Assembly (NCBI GenBank): GCA_964036315.1
Contig: OZ038495.1
Coordinates: forward strand, 24,337,690-24,401,689
From: Acanthosepion esculentum
Lineage: Eukaryota > Mollusca > Cephalopoda > Sepiida > Sepiidae
DNA length: 64,000 nucleotides
Direction of reading: 5' to 3'
Shown: piece after piece, positions 9,246-19,925 of the stretch
Numbering within the stretch: position 1 is the stretch's first letter
How the letters are laid out: each line of letters starts with the position of its first letter
Program-made: the position numbers and the translations under genes
Notes under the pieces: generated by a model
The model's input: only the letters and a program-made list of their open reading frames with translations
Told to the model about the DNA's origin: nothing
Databases searched by the model: none

Positions 9246-12200
9246 ATGCCTTATAGATGCGTTGTACCAAATTGCAAAGGGAATTATAAAAACGGCCCTA
9301 AAGTACATGTATTTTCGTTCCCTAAAGATAAAGAATTATTTGATGTTTGGATTCGTACAATCAGAAGAGATCATTTTTCACCTACTAAATTCAGCAGAGT
9401 GAGTATTTTTTGTATTAAAAAATAAGTAAATTTTATTGAAACTTTAATGAAAATTAATACCATGTCTTTGTAATTCATAACTTAAAGTTAATAAGACATA
9501 AATCTAGCGAGAAAGTTTAGATATTCATTCTCGTACGTGTTACTGTTGCTTTTAAAATTTAAAACCTCATTTTTTTAATAAATAAACTTTAAAGAAATTT
9601 TCGACATAATTCAATTCATTCATGAATTCCTAAAGGAATATTTTATATACATAAAAAATGATTCTAATAAGTTTAACGATTTTTTAGAATTGTTTTGTTC
9701 GTGACTAAATGAAACTTTAATTGAATTTAATTAATTTCATGTCTGTAATTTACAACACATTTTAAAACAAAGTTTTGTTTTAAAAAGTTATTAAACTCAA
9801 TTGAAACTTTGAGGATTAAAATAATTTCATATCTTTATAATTCACAAAACATTATAATTAAAAACAAAGTTGCGAAAGTTTTTAAAGGCTGAAGTGAAAT
9901 CTAATTTTTATAAAAATAAACTTTAAAGACATTTTCGATATAAATTCATAAAAGAATCTTTTTATTTATAGGCATAAAAATAATTGAATTATTTTTTAGA
10001 ATTAATATAATTCTAATAATTTAACAACATTTTAGAATTGTTTTATTCATAAGAATGTTTTTTTATTTATCATTTTAAAAATTAAAAAATGAATAAACGT
10101 TAAAATTTCTGTTAGCTTCGTCACTAATAATCTTTTGTTGAATTCTCTCCACTTTTCCTAAAATTGTTAATGCTTCATATTACTGTAGAGATTTTTTCTG
10201 ATTGATTTTCTTAGATTTCACAAGAATTTAAAATAGATTTTTGGTTTTTAAAATCTTTTTAGGTATGTGAACTACATTTTCGACCGGAGGACATAAGGAG
10301 AGAATCGTCAGCTTTTGACGAAAAAACAGGTGTCACAATTGCAGTTAAACTAAAAAAAATATATCTTCGTGATGGTGCTATTCCTAGAATTTTCCCAAAC
10401 TGTCCCTCATATTTATCTTCATTGACTACTTCTAGAGAATCACCAGATTCTAGGAGAATTCGACTAGAGAATTCTGCTCTTAAAAGTGCTTTAAATCAAA
10501 GTATTAATGATGACTTAGCATATAAAATGCAGAAGAAATTCCATAATATAAATGATATAGAAGGGAAATTAAATTTCCTTGATAAAAATTACTGGAGTTT
10601 TGTTAGGCAGCAAAAGACACTTATTATATTCAGCATCATCAAATCCCCATATCCAAAAATCAATCTATCTCTTGTAATTGAATCTGATTTTGCAGTACAT
10701 GTGTTTTGTAGAGATGTGGAAATGCATTCAATAGGGGACTATAAGATTCCTAAACATGTAACTGATCAAAATACTCTTGAAATTCTGATAGAAAACATGA
10801 AGAAAATGGACACACAACAACAGCAAACTGAACCTCAAAATATGATTTTTATATTAAAATTAATAATGTCATTTCTACTATTAGTGCAAGAAGAATCAAA
10901 CAAACATTTTAATGCAATCAAATTTATATATGAGCAGATAAATTTAATGACACAAAATAAGCTTGATTATTCAACAGAAATGATGATATTTTCTTCATTA
11001 TTATATAACTGCTCCCCTAAAGGGTACAGATTGTTAAGAGACAGCAAAAATATAATTTTACCTAGCTATTCAACCATTAAAAGACTAACGTTATCAACAT
11101 ATATGAATCCTTTGATTGAGCAACATGATAACAATTTTCTTATGTATATTAAAAATAAATTTAAGCTCCTAGTGCAGAATGACATCACAGTATCTTTACT
11201 TGTTGATGAAATTCATCTAAAACCTTATTTAGATTATAAGGGTGGTAATATTGTTGGCTTATCTGACAACAGCAGTGAAGCTGCAACAAGTGCTTTTGCT
11301 TTCATGATTAGCAGCGTATTCTCACAATATAAAGATGTTGTGCATGTTATGCCAACTAAATGTCTTAAAGCTGAAAAGTTATTTGACATAGTTAAACATA
11401 TGATAATTGGTTTAGAGGAGATAGGCTTTCAAGTATTATCAATCATAACAGATAATAATGCTATAAATAAAAAAGCTATCTCTTTCTTTTGCAGTCCTCC
11501 AAAGCTTTCCATTGTATATCCACACCCAGTTATAAAGTCTCGACCCCTTTTCTTCCTTTTTGACTCAGTCCATATATTAAAATGCATTAGAAACAATTGG
11601 CTTGGTCAAAAAGATGCAAATAGATGCATGCTGTTCCCCAAATTTTGTCATGATGGAAATCATGAATTAGATAGTATCCAAAGTGCCCCATTTTCTACCT
11701 TACAGAAACTTCATGCCTTAGAATCTCAGTCAATTTTGAAATATTGTTATAAATTGACCTCAAAGGCACTTTCTCCTACTAATCTTGAAAGGCAAAATGT
11801 TAATTTAGTTCTGCAAATTTTTAATGAATATACTATTCAAGGATTAATGACCTTAGGAAAACAGAAATATTTGCCTAATTTTGAAGAAGTTGCAGAATAT
11901 ATAAACATATTTTATATTTGGTGGACAATAATGAATGTTAAAACACCATATAAAGGTTGTCGGCTTAGAAATAAATACTGCAATCCACTTAGAATGGATG
12001 AAGAAAATTTTAGATTTCTCTCTGTATTCTGTGACTGGTTAGAATCTTGGAATAGCATTTCTGGAAGAAATGGAAAATTAACAAAGGAAACCTTCACTGC
12101 TTTGCATCATACAACCTATGCATTTCTAGAACTGACCAAGTATTGCATAGAAGAACTGAAAATGCTGTACATATTACCAGGCAAATTTCAAACTGATCAC

Positions 12201-12944
12201 CTTGAAGCAAGGTTTGGTCAGTACCGGCAACTTAGTGGGGATCAGTATAATATCTCGATACGGCAAGTATTTGAGTGTGAAAAAAAAATTAGAATGCAAT
12301 CAGTTTTAAAATTAAACTTACCATTTAATCAGCAATGCATTAAAATTGATTTAAAGAGTTTACAGAAACCAAACTGGGATGAAGTGACAGAGGAGGAAAA
12401 GTTAGATATATATAAATACAGAATTGATGTTAAAGAGGATGATGTTAATAATTGTAGAGAAGTTCTACCTGTAATACTATACTTAGCAGGTTATTGCTGT
12501 TATGCAGTTTTTAAGAAAAGTAAATGCAATAGTTGCAAAGATTTAATATCTGGAAGTGTAAAAGATAATGTGGAAGAAATACCTGAAATATGCAGCTATA
12601 TTCATGGGATTAATAGAGGTTCTCTCTTATATCCTAATGATAAAACTATAAATTTTGTTCTCTATAATTATGTAGTCATTAATAAACTGATAAAAAATCA
12701 TTCTTTTCTTCATTCAGTAAATCAAAGAAAATTAGCCATGCATATAACATTGAATGTTTTGGCAGATGATGAGCTTCTTTTTGATGTTGACACTTGTGAT
12801 GACGGTCACAATATAGAAAAAATACAAAAAATGTTTGTCTGGAGCTCTACAAATGCTCTTTTAAATAATTTTTGTTCTAGGGAAAATAATAATATTGCAA
12901 GTAACAAGTTAAGCAAAAAAAGAAAACTTCAAACATTAAGCTAA
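9246..12944 (+). CDS. THAP-domain P-element transposase, exons 9246-9398 and 10263-12944
   Basis: Exon 1 runs from ATG 9246 to a donor AGA|gtgagt. Exon 2 starts after ttttttag at 10263 in phase 0, giving 944 residues and a TAA stop. The THAP zinc finger is complete: C5-x4-C10, FSFPKD (24-29), W36, then C53-x2-H56 across the intron, ending with AIPRIF (90-95), the counterpart of the family's AVPTIF. A leucine-rich, coiled-coil-like stretch follows (about 118-137). The transposase core shows LVDEIHLKP (D366), ITDN (D448), LFDSVHILKC (D485) and DHLEARFGQYR (E699), matching conserved acidic positions and the terminal E block of THAP9/P transposases. A Cys pair cluster (KCNSCKD) lies near the end. 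The protein would bind the element ends and catalyse cut-and-paste movement. No disabling lesion is visible. Confidence 0.92.
9399..10262 (+). other. Transposase intron with diverged internal duplications
   Basis: The 864-bp intron is bounded by gtgagt and tttttag. Blocks containing 'aataaactttaaag', 'attttcga' and 'tttagaattgtttt' recur at about 9590-9710 and 9910-10050, showing old tandem duplication. Confidence 0.7.
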
Positions 12945-12952
12945 ATTTTATA

Positions 12953-13660
12953 TCAGTAACCTATTTTGCTGAAAATATTATTTGATTTTTAAATCTATTT
13001 ATTGTTTGTATCTAATGTATTTTCTTGTTTGTGTTTTTGTTTCTTGTTTATGTTTAATTGTTTTATTTATTTATCATAATTATTTTATTCATTCATCATT
13101 TAATTATGATTTGTTTATTTAATTATTGTTTGTTCCCTAATTCATAATTCAGTTGTTACTGTATTTGAGTAATAATCTCTTAATGATTACAAAAATTGTA
13201 ACTTCACAGAATAATTATTAAAATTGAAATAAAAACATGCAAATTAAAACAACGCTGATTATGATTTATGAAAAATTTTCAAATGTGAAACAATTTAAAT
13301 CATGAACGAATTTCAGTCTTAAAATTGTCTGTCTGTAACCTACTTTTCTATAAGTATTATTTGAATTTTAAATCTCTTTTTTGTATCAAATTTATTTACT
13401 TTCTTGTATTTAGTTTATTTGTATCTTATTTATAATTTACTTGTAATTTGCTCCTCTCTTTCTTTGTTTGTTTCCTAATTCATAATTGAGTTGTTGCTGT
13501 CGTGTAAAGAATAATAATCAGTTACTTACGATATTGTAACTTTAATAAAAACATGCAAATTAAAACAATACTGATTATGATTTTAAAAATGTTTTCAAAT
13601 TGGAAGCAAATAAAATAATGAACGGATTTCAGTCTTTAAAATTTAATGAAATCTAACATG
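12953..13660 (+). repeat. Tandem duplication in the transposon 3' arm
   Basis: About 12953-13330 and 13333-13660 are diverged copies sharing 'gtaacctatttt', 'atgcaaattaaaacaa', 'ctgattatgattt' and 'gaatttcagtctt' (with substitutions). There is no coding content. Confidence 0.65.
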
Positions 13661-13877
13661 ATGTTTAATTTCTTTAACAAAACATTCAGCAACATTTTTT
13701 TTCTTATCGGTTATTTTTTAAAAATTAATATGAAATAAAGTTCTGTATAAAATCCAATTCTGTTTATTTGTTTTGTAAAACAATGTATTTTTTAAAAGTT
13801 TTCTAAAACCAATTTTTTTCTTACAATTATTCATTACTTTATGATTATTGTCTGTTTCACTGCATGGACTACTTTTG

Positions 13878-13885
13878 TGACGTCA
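13878..13885. promoter_or_regulatory. Subterminal palindrome TGACGTCA, right copy
   Basis: Mirror of 9113-9120, 38 bases from the right end. Confidence 0.5.
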
Positions 13886-13923
13886 CATCACTACCGAATA
13901 GGCCTTGTCTCTCGGTGGTCTCG

Positions 13924-13931
13924 GCCTGATC
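13924..13931. repeat. Right 8-bp target duplication of the P-type transposon
   Basis: GCCTGATC, identical to 9058-9065. Confidence 0.88.
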
Positions 13932-14110
13932 CATATGAACAATAGACTCTGGTTCTTTCCCTCGGCCAACAGTGTAACTTATTGTGGCGTAAATTCTTTA
14001 TTTCGGCACGTTTAGGATATTTGCGTCCCGTCCACCAGGCTTCCAGTTTTAACAATTTTTGTGTAGCAGCTATCCCACAATGCACATCACCATGTATACT
14101 TTTAATTACT
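13932..14110 (-). pseudogene. Integrase zinc-binding half of the Mag-type element
   Basis: The frame reads VHCGIAATQKLLKLEAWW and continues toward a C-x2-C-less, degraded CHVC-type region, which is the HHCC part of a retroviral-type integrase. It is separated from the catalytic half (8700-9057) by the P-type transposon. Confidence 0.75.
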
Positions 14111-14169
14111 TCTTTTCTATATTTTTTCGGTGCTGCGACTAAATCCCCATTACAAATTAGACCATTTTC

Positions 14170-15740
14170 TATTGATAGTTTTTTCTGCTTTCTTTATAGT
14201 TTTTTTGTTGTTTTGAACAATTTTTCCATTTATTGTTCTTTATTGTGGATAAAATTCGACTTAAGACTGAATCATGTAACGTCTCCATAACTAGTTTATT
14301 CATGCAAAAATTCATTCTCAACATTTTTTCGTTTTGTTCCTTTTCAAATAGTAGACTGGACAAAGCGCCTACATTTGGTATCGTGTTTCCCTTCACGTAT
14401 TCTATATCATAATCAAATGCCATTAACTTCATAGCTCATCTTAATATTCTGGATGATGTAACTTTCGGTAATTCCGTTCTAGGATAGAATATAAATTCTA
14501 AGGGTTTATGATCGGATCTCAAAAAAAAGTTTTTTTCTAATAAAAATATCTTGCTCTGGTCATATACCATACAATCACAAGTGCTTCCTTTTCAATATTA
14601 GAGTAATTCAGTTTAGCTGGTGTCAATGTCTTGGAAAGATATATTGCCGGGTGTCCTTCCTGGGACAAAATTGCCGATGCAAACTGGCCACTCGCGTCTG
14701 TGTTTAATGTAACACCCTTTTTAGGGTCAAAATCTTGATCACGTTTTTTTTTTTTTAGATAGAGCTTCTTTTAATTTAATGAAGGCTGTTTGGTGTTTAC
14801 TAGTCAATTCAAACTCCTTATTCTTCTTTCGCTACTCAGAAAATGCTTCAATTCCAAAGATTTGCTATAAAAATTAGCTAATCCGAGAAATGATTCCAAT
14901 TCTTTTTTATTAGTTGGAGAAGATACATTTCATATTTTTTGTATTAACGTCGGGTCCGGCGAAGATACCGTTTTCTGAAATTTGGTAATCCAAGAATGCT
15001 AATTCTTTGCAATTAAATATACACTTATCTTCGTTTATCGTCATCCCTGCCTTCCTTAACTTATTCGTTACAGATTTAATTTTTTGTTTCAGTTCTTTTT
15101 CAGTGGCCGCACCCAACCATATATCGTCTTGATAAATTATCATATTTTCTACTCTCCCTGCTAACAAATTTTCCACAGATTTTTGAAAAATCGAGCTGGC
15201 TGCCTTAATTCCAAATGGTAAACGGGACCATCTAAGTAAGCCTAAGGAATTTATTGCTGTGATTTCCTTAAATTCGTCATCTATTTGAATTTGGTGGTAC
15301 GCATTTTTTAAATCAATTTTCGTAAAATATTTCATTCCTGCCAGAGAATGTAGTATGGTTTCTGGATTTGGAATCGGCTAAGATTCTAAACAAATCTTAT
15401 GATTTACACCTACTTTGAAAGCTCCGAAAATTCTAAAATTACCATTAGGTTGTTCTTAAAACCACAGCAGACGATGTTTTACATATTGAAGAATGACTTC
15501 TTCAACCATTTTTCTCAGCTTATCGACTACCATTGGCTTTATAGGAATGGGAGACCCACGGCTTTTAAAATACGATGGATTGATATTTCTTTTTAACTTA
15601 AGGCTCGCTTTATAGTTTTTTAATGTTCCAGTTTCGGGTCTTCCCGCATTCATAGCATTAAGTAAACATGTGCTATTAATATTTATCAAATCAGCTCCTA
15701 CTAAACCGTGACTTTTTATATAGTCTACGACCATAATAGT
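14170..15740 (-). pseudogene. Reverse transcriptase and RNase H of the Mag-type element, broken
   Basis: Going down the minus strand, 15734-15456 gives the protease end and RT lead (GRPETGTLKNYKASLKLK, then SPIPIKPMVVDKL). A gap of broken frame follows, then 15335-14910 holds the RT palm: YFTKIDLKNAYHQI, RLPFGIKAASSIFQ and YQDDI as the active-site box. Below this, RNase H-like text (ASGQFASAILSQEGHPAIY, NIEKEA) runs to about 14430, and 14432-14169 holds the connection region. Stops and shifts between blocks show it is dead. Confidence 0.85.
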
Positions 15741-16753
15741 AACGGTTTCAAATCTATTTTTTTTTCAAAAATGCCTTGAAATGATCCTTATATCTTTATA
15801 CAAGTTCCATCAAACTCTTTTAATCTTATTATTTTTTTTATTTATTTTTAGTATCGGTAATTGTTCCCCAAAGTTTTTTGAAGTAAGAGTCACTTCGCTT
15901 CCAGTGTCAACTTGCATTTTTAAGTCTACACAGTTTAATTTAATATTCGTGAAGGTATTCTTTTTGTTTGTCCTTTCTATTGAAAAAAAAAACGTTTGTT
16001 TGACTTTTTACATAGTCGTGTATTATTACGGCAGCTTTTACGTTGGTATCTTGCCATCTGAATACGCCTTGAAATTGATTTTTCTTTTTGCACTTATCAC
16101 ATGTCTGTCCCCGTGCTGTACATTTCTCTCTCTTTGATTCATGTTTATAGTTACAATATCTGCATTTTATCATTGTTCTTTTTATTGCACATGTGTTCAT
16201 AAGCTCAGGGTAGTTTTCATTTGTATTAAATTTTTTAATTAACTCCTCTTGTTGTATGATGACAATGCAAGCTTATAAAGTCATTGTGCTTTTCTGTAAC
16301 CGATTTAAAACTTTTTACTCTATGAGAGGTGTTGTACAGCCCTTCAACTAATCGGAGTTGAATTAATTCTTCCTCTGCGCTTATTGTTGTTCTAGTTCAT
16401 GAAATTCACAATATCTGCTCTAAGATATTTCCTTAACTATAAACAAATTCTTGTGTCAATTCTAAGAATTTGGTTCGTTCGGCTATGACTAATATTTTCT
16501 TTGGTTAAATATTTCTCAATATTATTTCTTTGACTTCCTTAAATGTCAAGTTTTCAATTTCAGCCGGATAAGTCATTAACGAAATCTACCTAATGGCTTC
16601 GCATCCTGCAGTGGCCAAAAATAAATCCATGATTTCTTTTTGTCCTTCAACTCGTAACTTCCTTATTCTGACACGTGCGTCAAAATATTTTATCCAAATC
16701 TTTACGTTTTCAGGTTCTTCTGTGTTCAATAGGGCTCCGTCAGGCGATGGCAT
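15740..16753 (-). pseudogene. Gag, nucleocapsid and protease of the Mag-type element, broken
   Basis: Gag starts at ATG 16753 (MPSPDGALLNTEEPENVKIW) and shows VKIWIKYFDARVRI and VIAERTKFLEL, typical of Mag-family capsid text, but has several in-frame stops. The nucleocapsid (16200-15940) carries CRYCNYKHESKREKC and TCDKCKKKNQF, two CCHC knuckles with the second His replaced. Protease follows with VDTGSEVTL near 15898-15911, the DTG active site of an aspartic protease. Confidence 0.82.
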
Positions 16754-16767
16754 TTTATTATGATGAC

Positions 16768-16865
16768 TGTAGATATTCTACGTACACTCACTCAAAGTTG
16801 GCCGTGAGCTATAGTTATAACTCTCTTTATACTAATTACCTATTAGCTAAATCAATCCCATTATA
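16768..16865 (-). repeat. 5' LTR of the Mag-type element
   Basis: Partner of 8123-8220. The inner end reads TGTAGATATTC on the plus strand (CA terminus on the element strand). Confidence 0.82.
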
Positions 16866-17279
16866 TGACTAAAGCAATTACGAGAGGCACATCCGAAATG
16901 CCTGCCGCATACACTAGAGAACTGACATGTCTGTCAACTAAAAAGGCGCGATTTGGGGTAGGGTGGTGGTGAATTAAACTAAAGAAAAAGGGGGAAAAGA
17001 TAATAGGGGCCGAAGAACATGCATACTCCAGCTAAGTTAACTTAAGCATGAAAAACTTGCTAGACTACTTTAGTTAGGGACGGGTTGCCATTGCTTAACC
17101 CGAGAAAACCAATATCTTAGATGCTAAACTGGCATTCAAATGCCACTCTAAATCAATGCCATTTACTTGAGACATTTCAACCCTAGCGACCAAGGCACCT
17201 CATTTCGTCCTGAAAATAAAGAAGTTTCCTCCAGAAAATACTTATTTGTTTTTCATTTATGTCTATGCTAATTATTAAA

Positions 17280-17313
<34 letters not shown>

Positions 17314-17474
17314 AGTCGTCATCGTAGTAGTAGTAGTATTTCTCTCATCTTTAATCGTCACTCTTAGTTCGTCGTTTAGTTGAAATGCTGTGTACCTCTG
17401 TCCGAACAGATACATTAAGGAACAAGGAATCTTGACCCAGTATCTAGCCAAGGTAAACAAAAACTTTCATTTAA
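16866..17474. other. Unrecognised spacer with an (ATT)n tract
   Basis: An (ATT)n run spans 17281-17312. The short frame across it on the minus strand is low complexity. No gene seen. Confidence 0.45.
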
Positions 17475-17602
17475 TGTGTAAATATTGGGAAAGAGTCTGC
17501 TGATTACACACACAGCACACATAACACTCAGATATATGTATATGTGTGTATCATATTGAGGGATGAATCTGACTATCTCATGCAGTGTTGGTTCATATTT
17601 CC

Positions 17603-17646
<44 letters not shown>

Positions 17647-17666
17647 CCTATCTATCTATCTATCTA
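17475..17666 (+). repeat. Microsatellite-bearing repeat unit, copy 1, with (TATC)n
   Basis: About 130 bases ('gctgattacacacacagcac', 'tatctcatgcagtgttggtt', ...) followed by (TATC)n at 17604-17666 are repeated almost exactly at 18975-19171. Confidence 0.85.
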
Positions 17667-17825
17667 AAGAAAGTTGTCCGTGTTTCGTAGAAAGAAGTAT
17701 GAAAATAGAAACGGTGTCTTTAATTTTCTGCTCATAAAATCTCTGGTTTCTTTTTCGATTCTCCACTGGTTAGCGATAGGAGATCATCTCGAGAAACAGA
17801 ATGATGTAGCAGTTCGCGCACACGT

Positions 17826-17843
17826 ACACACACACACACACAT

Positions 17844-17895
<52 letters not shown>
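17826..17895. repeat. (CA)n-(TA)n microsatellite
   Basis: A CA run joined to a TA run. Confidence 0.95.
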
Positions 17896-17897
<2 letters not shown>

Positions 17898-18195
17898 CAA
17901 ATATTGCGTTTGAATTTCAAAAAGCTTCTTAATTCCTGTTCTTTTATTGTTCTCGCTCCTTGATAATATTTTTCTTTTTCTCATATTCTTTTACATTCAC
18001 TAACAACCTGCGTCTTAGTGTCTTGCTTGGAGTGACATGATTAAAAAAACTGACCAAAGCTAAATTCTAAAGATTACAACCAGTTATAAAAAAAATTTGT
18101 GACATTTTCCTAAAATTGGAAATAAACATAAAATGCAATTAAATTGATTAAAATTATTTTTTCTAATGATTCTTTTCTGCTTTCTCGTCTGAGCT

Positions 18196-18290
18196 GAATG
18201 TGTGGGTAGTATAATGGATAGTGACTCAGAATGAGAAAACTGGGAAATGTGTTCGAATTCCAGTCGGGATCGTTTCATCGTTTCATTCGC
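18196..18290 (+). repeat. tRNA-derived SINE head
   Basis: The sequence 'gtgggtagtataatggatag' resembles a Pol III A box, and 'gttcgaattcc' at 18251-18261 a B box, with tRNA-like spacing. This is a short interspersed element start, not a tRNA gene, since no acceptor stem closes it. Confidence 0.55.
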
Positions 18291-18508
18291 TTACGCATCT
18301 CCTCCCCCAGTTAAGGGTTAAATAATAGGACTTGCATCTTTAAAAAATTGTTACTGCAATATTCGCTTGCAAAAAAGTATTTTTCTGACAATCAAAAATA
18401 TATTGCGGCTTTAAATACCCCACAAGGGGTTGATAAGCAATAAAATGAAATCAATCACATGAGTTTCGTCATGTCTTAAAAAATTTAATGACAGTAATTA
18501 CACACAAA

Positions 18509-18509
<1 letters not shown>

Positions 18510-18561
<52 letters not shown>

Positions 18562-18562
18562 G
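18510..18562. repeat. (CA)n-(TA)n microsatellite
   Basis: Simple repeat. Confidence 0.95.
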
Positions 18563-18671
18563 TGATTATTACGTTTTCTGAAGTGTCCCCCACAAAAAAC
18601 AATCCCTTTCCTTTCAAACAACCACACTTTCGCTATTGCAGTATCAGAGAAAATGTTAGTATTTACTCAGT

Positions 18672-19102
18672 CAGTCAGTTATCTGCCATGCGTGATACAC
18701 GCTTAGGCGATCATGTATCTTTCGATACATGATTGACGAGGCAGATTTTTCCCGCAGTAGGTTGCCATTTCTTTCTGCGGTAGACCAGTTGCCAGCCAAG
18801 GCTATAGAACCCGGTCTGTCTTGCTATTTACCGATAGCTGGAGATGGGGAGAAGAAGAGGATTCATACCTTTCCCAAAGGTATTAGCACGTGAGTGAATG
18901 TATTGTATTCGACTGGAATTCGAACTCGGCTCTCCAATTCCTGAATCTGAGCCGCTATCTACCGTGCCTCCTTTTTTGTTCGAATTGGGAAACAGTTGGC
19001 TGATTACACACACAGCACACATAACACTCAGATATATGTATATGTGTGCATCATATTGAGGGGTGAAACTGACTATCTCATGCAGTGTTGGTTCACATTT
19101 CC

Positions 19103-19170
<68 letters not shown>

Positions 19171-19213
19171 ATGATCGCCTAAGCGTGTATCACGCATGGA
19201 ACATAACTGACTG
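18672..19213. mobile_element. Inverted-repeat-bounded element carrying a SINE-like unit and (TATC)n
   Basis: The 43-base ends 18672-18714 and 19171-19213 are inverted copies with about two or three mismatches, sharing GATACACGCTTAGGCGATCA. Between them lie a minus-strand tRNA-like segment with B box gagttcgaattcc (18915-18927) and A box near 18948-18962, the repeat shared with 17475-17666, and (TATC)n at 19104-19171. It could be a MITE, or a SINE folded back by a nearby copy. No family name is certain. Confidence 0.6.
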
Positions 19214-19925
19214 CTTAAAACTAGTATACTATAATACCATAATTGTACGTACCTGTGAGGTACTAAATCAACATATTGTGAGAATAGGCAAGTAACCATC
19301 AATCTACCGTAGATAGCTAATTGCATACATATTTAAATATACATTTAGAAAATTAAATATGTAAAAGACAACATTATTATGCTCATCATATTTCGGCTAA
19401 AAATAAATGTGAACTATTCTTTCTCGCTTTAATACAAGTAAGCCCCCCCCGCCCCTGCCAGATTGGATGACACCATACCTCTGTTGGTGATCTACTGTGA
19501 CTGTATTTTAGTTATTACTCGTATTTCTGTCTTTTTCTGAAAGCAACAACAGACCCGTGGCCTACCAAGATACTCACATGGAATGCAACCAAATAAAATT
19601 TATTTTTCAACAGAGTCCCCCGTTATTGTTTACACACTTCTTTATTCGGTGTTGCAGTGCTTGGATCCCACTGCTGAAGAAGCTGTCATACTGTTCGCCA
19701 AAAATCATTAGCAGCAGATATGACATCATCATCACTGTGACACTAGTTCTGAGCAAAGATATTGATTATGACATAAAGAAATGTGTTCTAGGATAATGTC
19801 AACTAGATGAAAGATTTCTTGTCGTTGAACCGAAAGGAGATGCCTTTCAACATATTCATCACAGATGAATATGCATCGACAGCACAAAATACAGAAGAAA
19901 ATTTTACTGTATGTTAGACAACGCC
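19214..19925. other. Unrecognised spacer
   Basis: No feature was recognised. A poly-C tract lies at 19443-19455. Confidence 0.4.

Larger units (their letters stand above)
9066..13923 (+). mobile_element. P-superfamily (THAP9-like) DNA transposon, apparently complete
   Basis: The 4858-bp unit is bounded by imperfect terminal inverted repeats sharing GACCACCGAGA and a nearby AGGCCT, and by the exact 8-bp duplication GCCTGATC. Further in, both ends carry the palindrome TGACGTCA (9113-9120 and 13878-13885). It encodes a two-exon THAP-domain transposase with no stop. It is AT-rich with long non-coding arms; the intron (9399-10262) and the 3' arm (12953-13660) hold diverged internal duplications. 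It sits in the integrase region of a Mag-type retrotransposon, so it is younger than that element. Complete ends, target duplication and open frame suggest it was autonomous until recently. Confidence 0.9.
8123..16865 (-). mobile_element. Decayed Mag-type Ty3/Gypsy retrotransposon, interrupted by a P-type transposon
   Basis: Matching 98-base terminal repeats (8123-8220 and 16768-16865) bracket a minus-strand gag-pol series: gag, zinc knuckles, protease, reverse transcriptase, RNase H and integrase. Very short LTRs and a gag ATG only 15 bases inside the 5' LTR (16753) fit the Mag lineage. The 3' LTR is preceded on the element strand by a purine tract (CAGGGAGA) ahead of the TG terminus. Many stops and frameshifts make it inactive. 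Without the inserted 9058-13923 segment the element would be about 3.9 kb. No clear target duplication remains. Confidence 0.82.
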
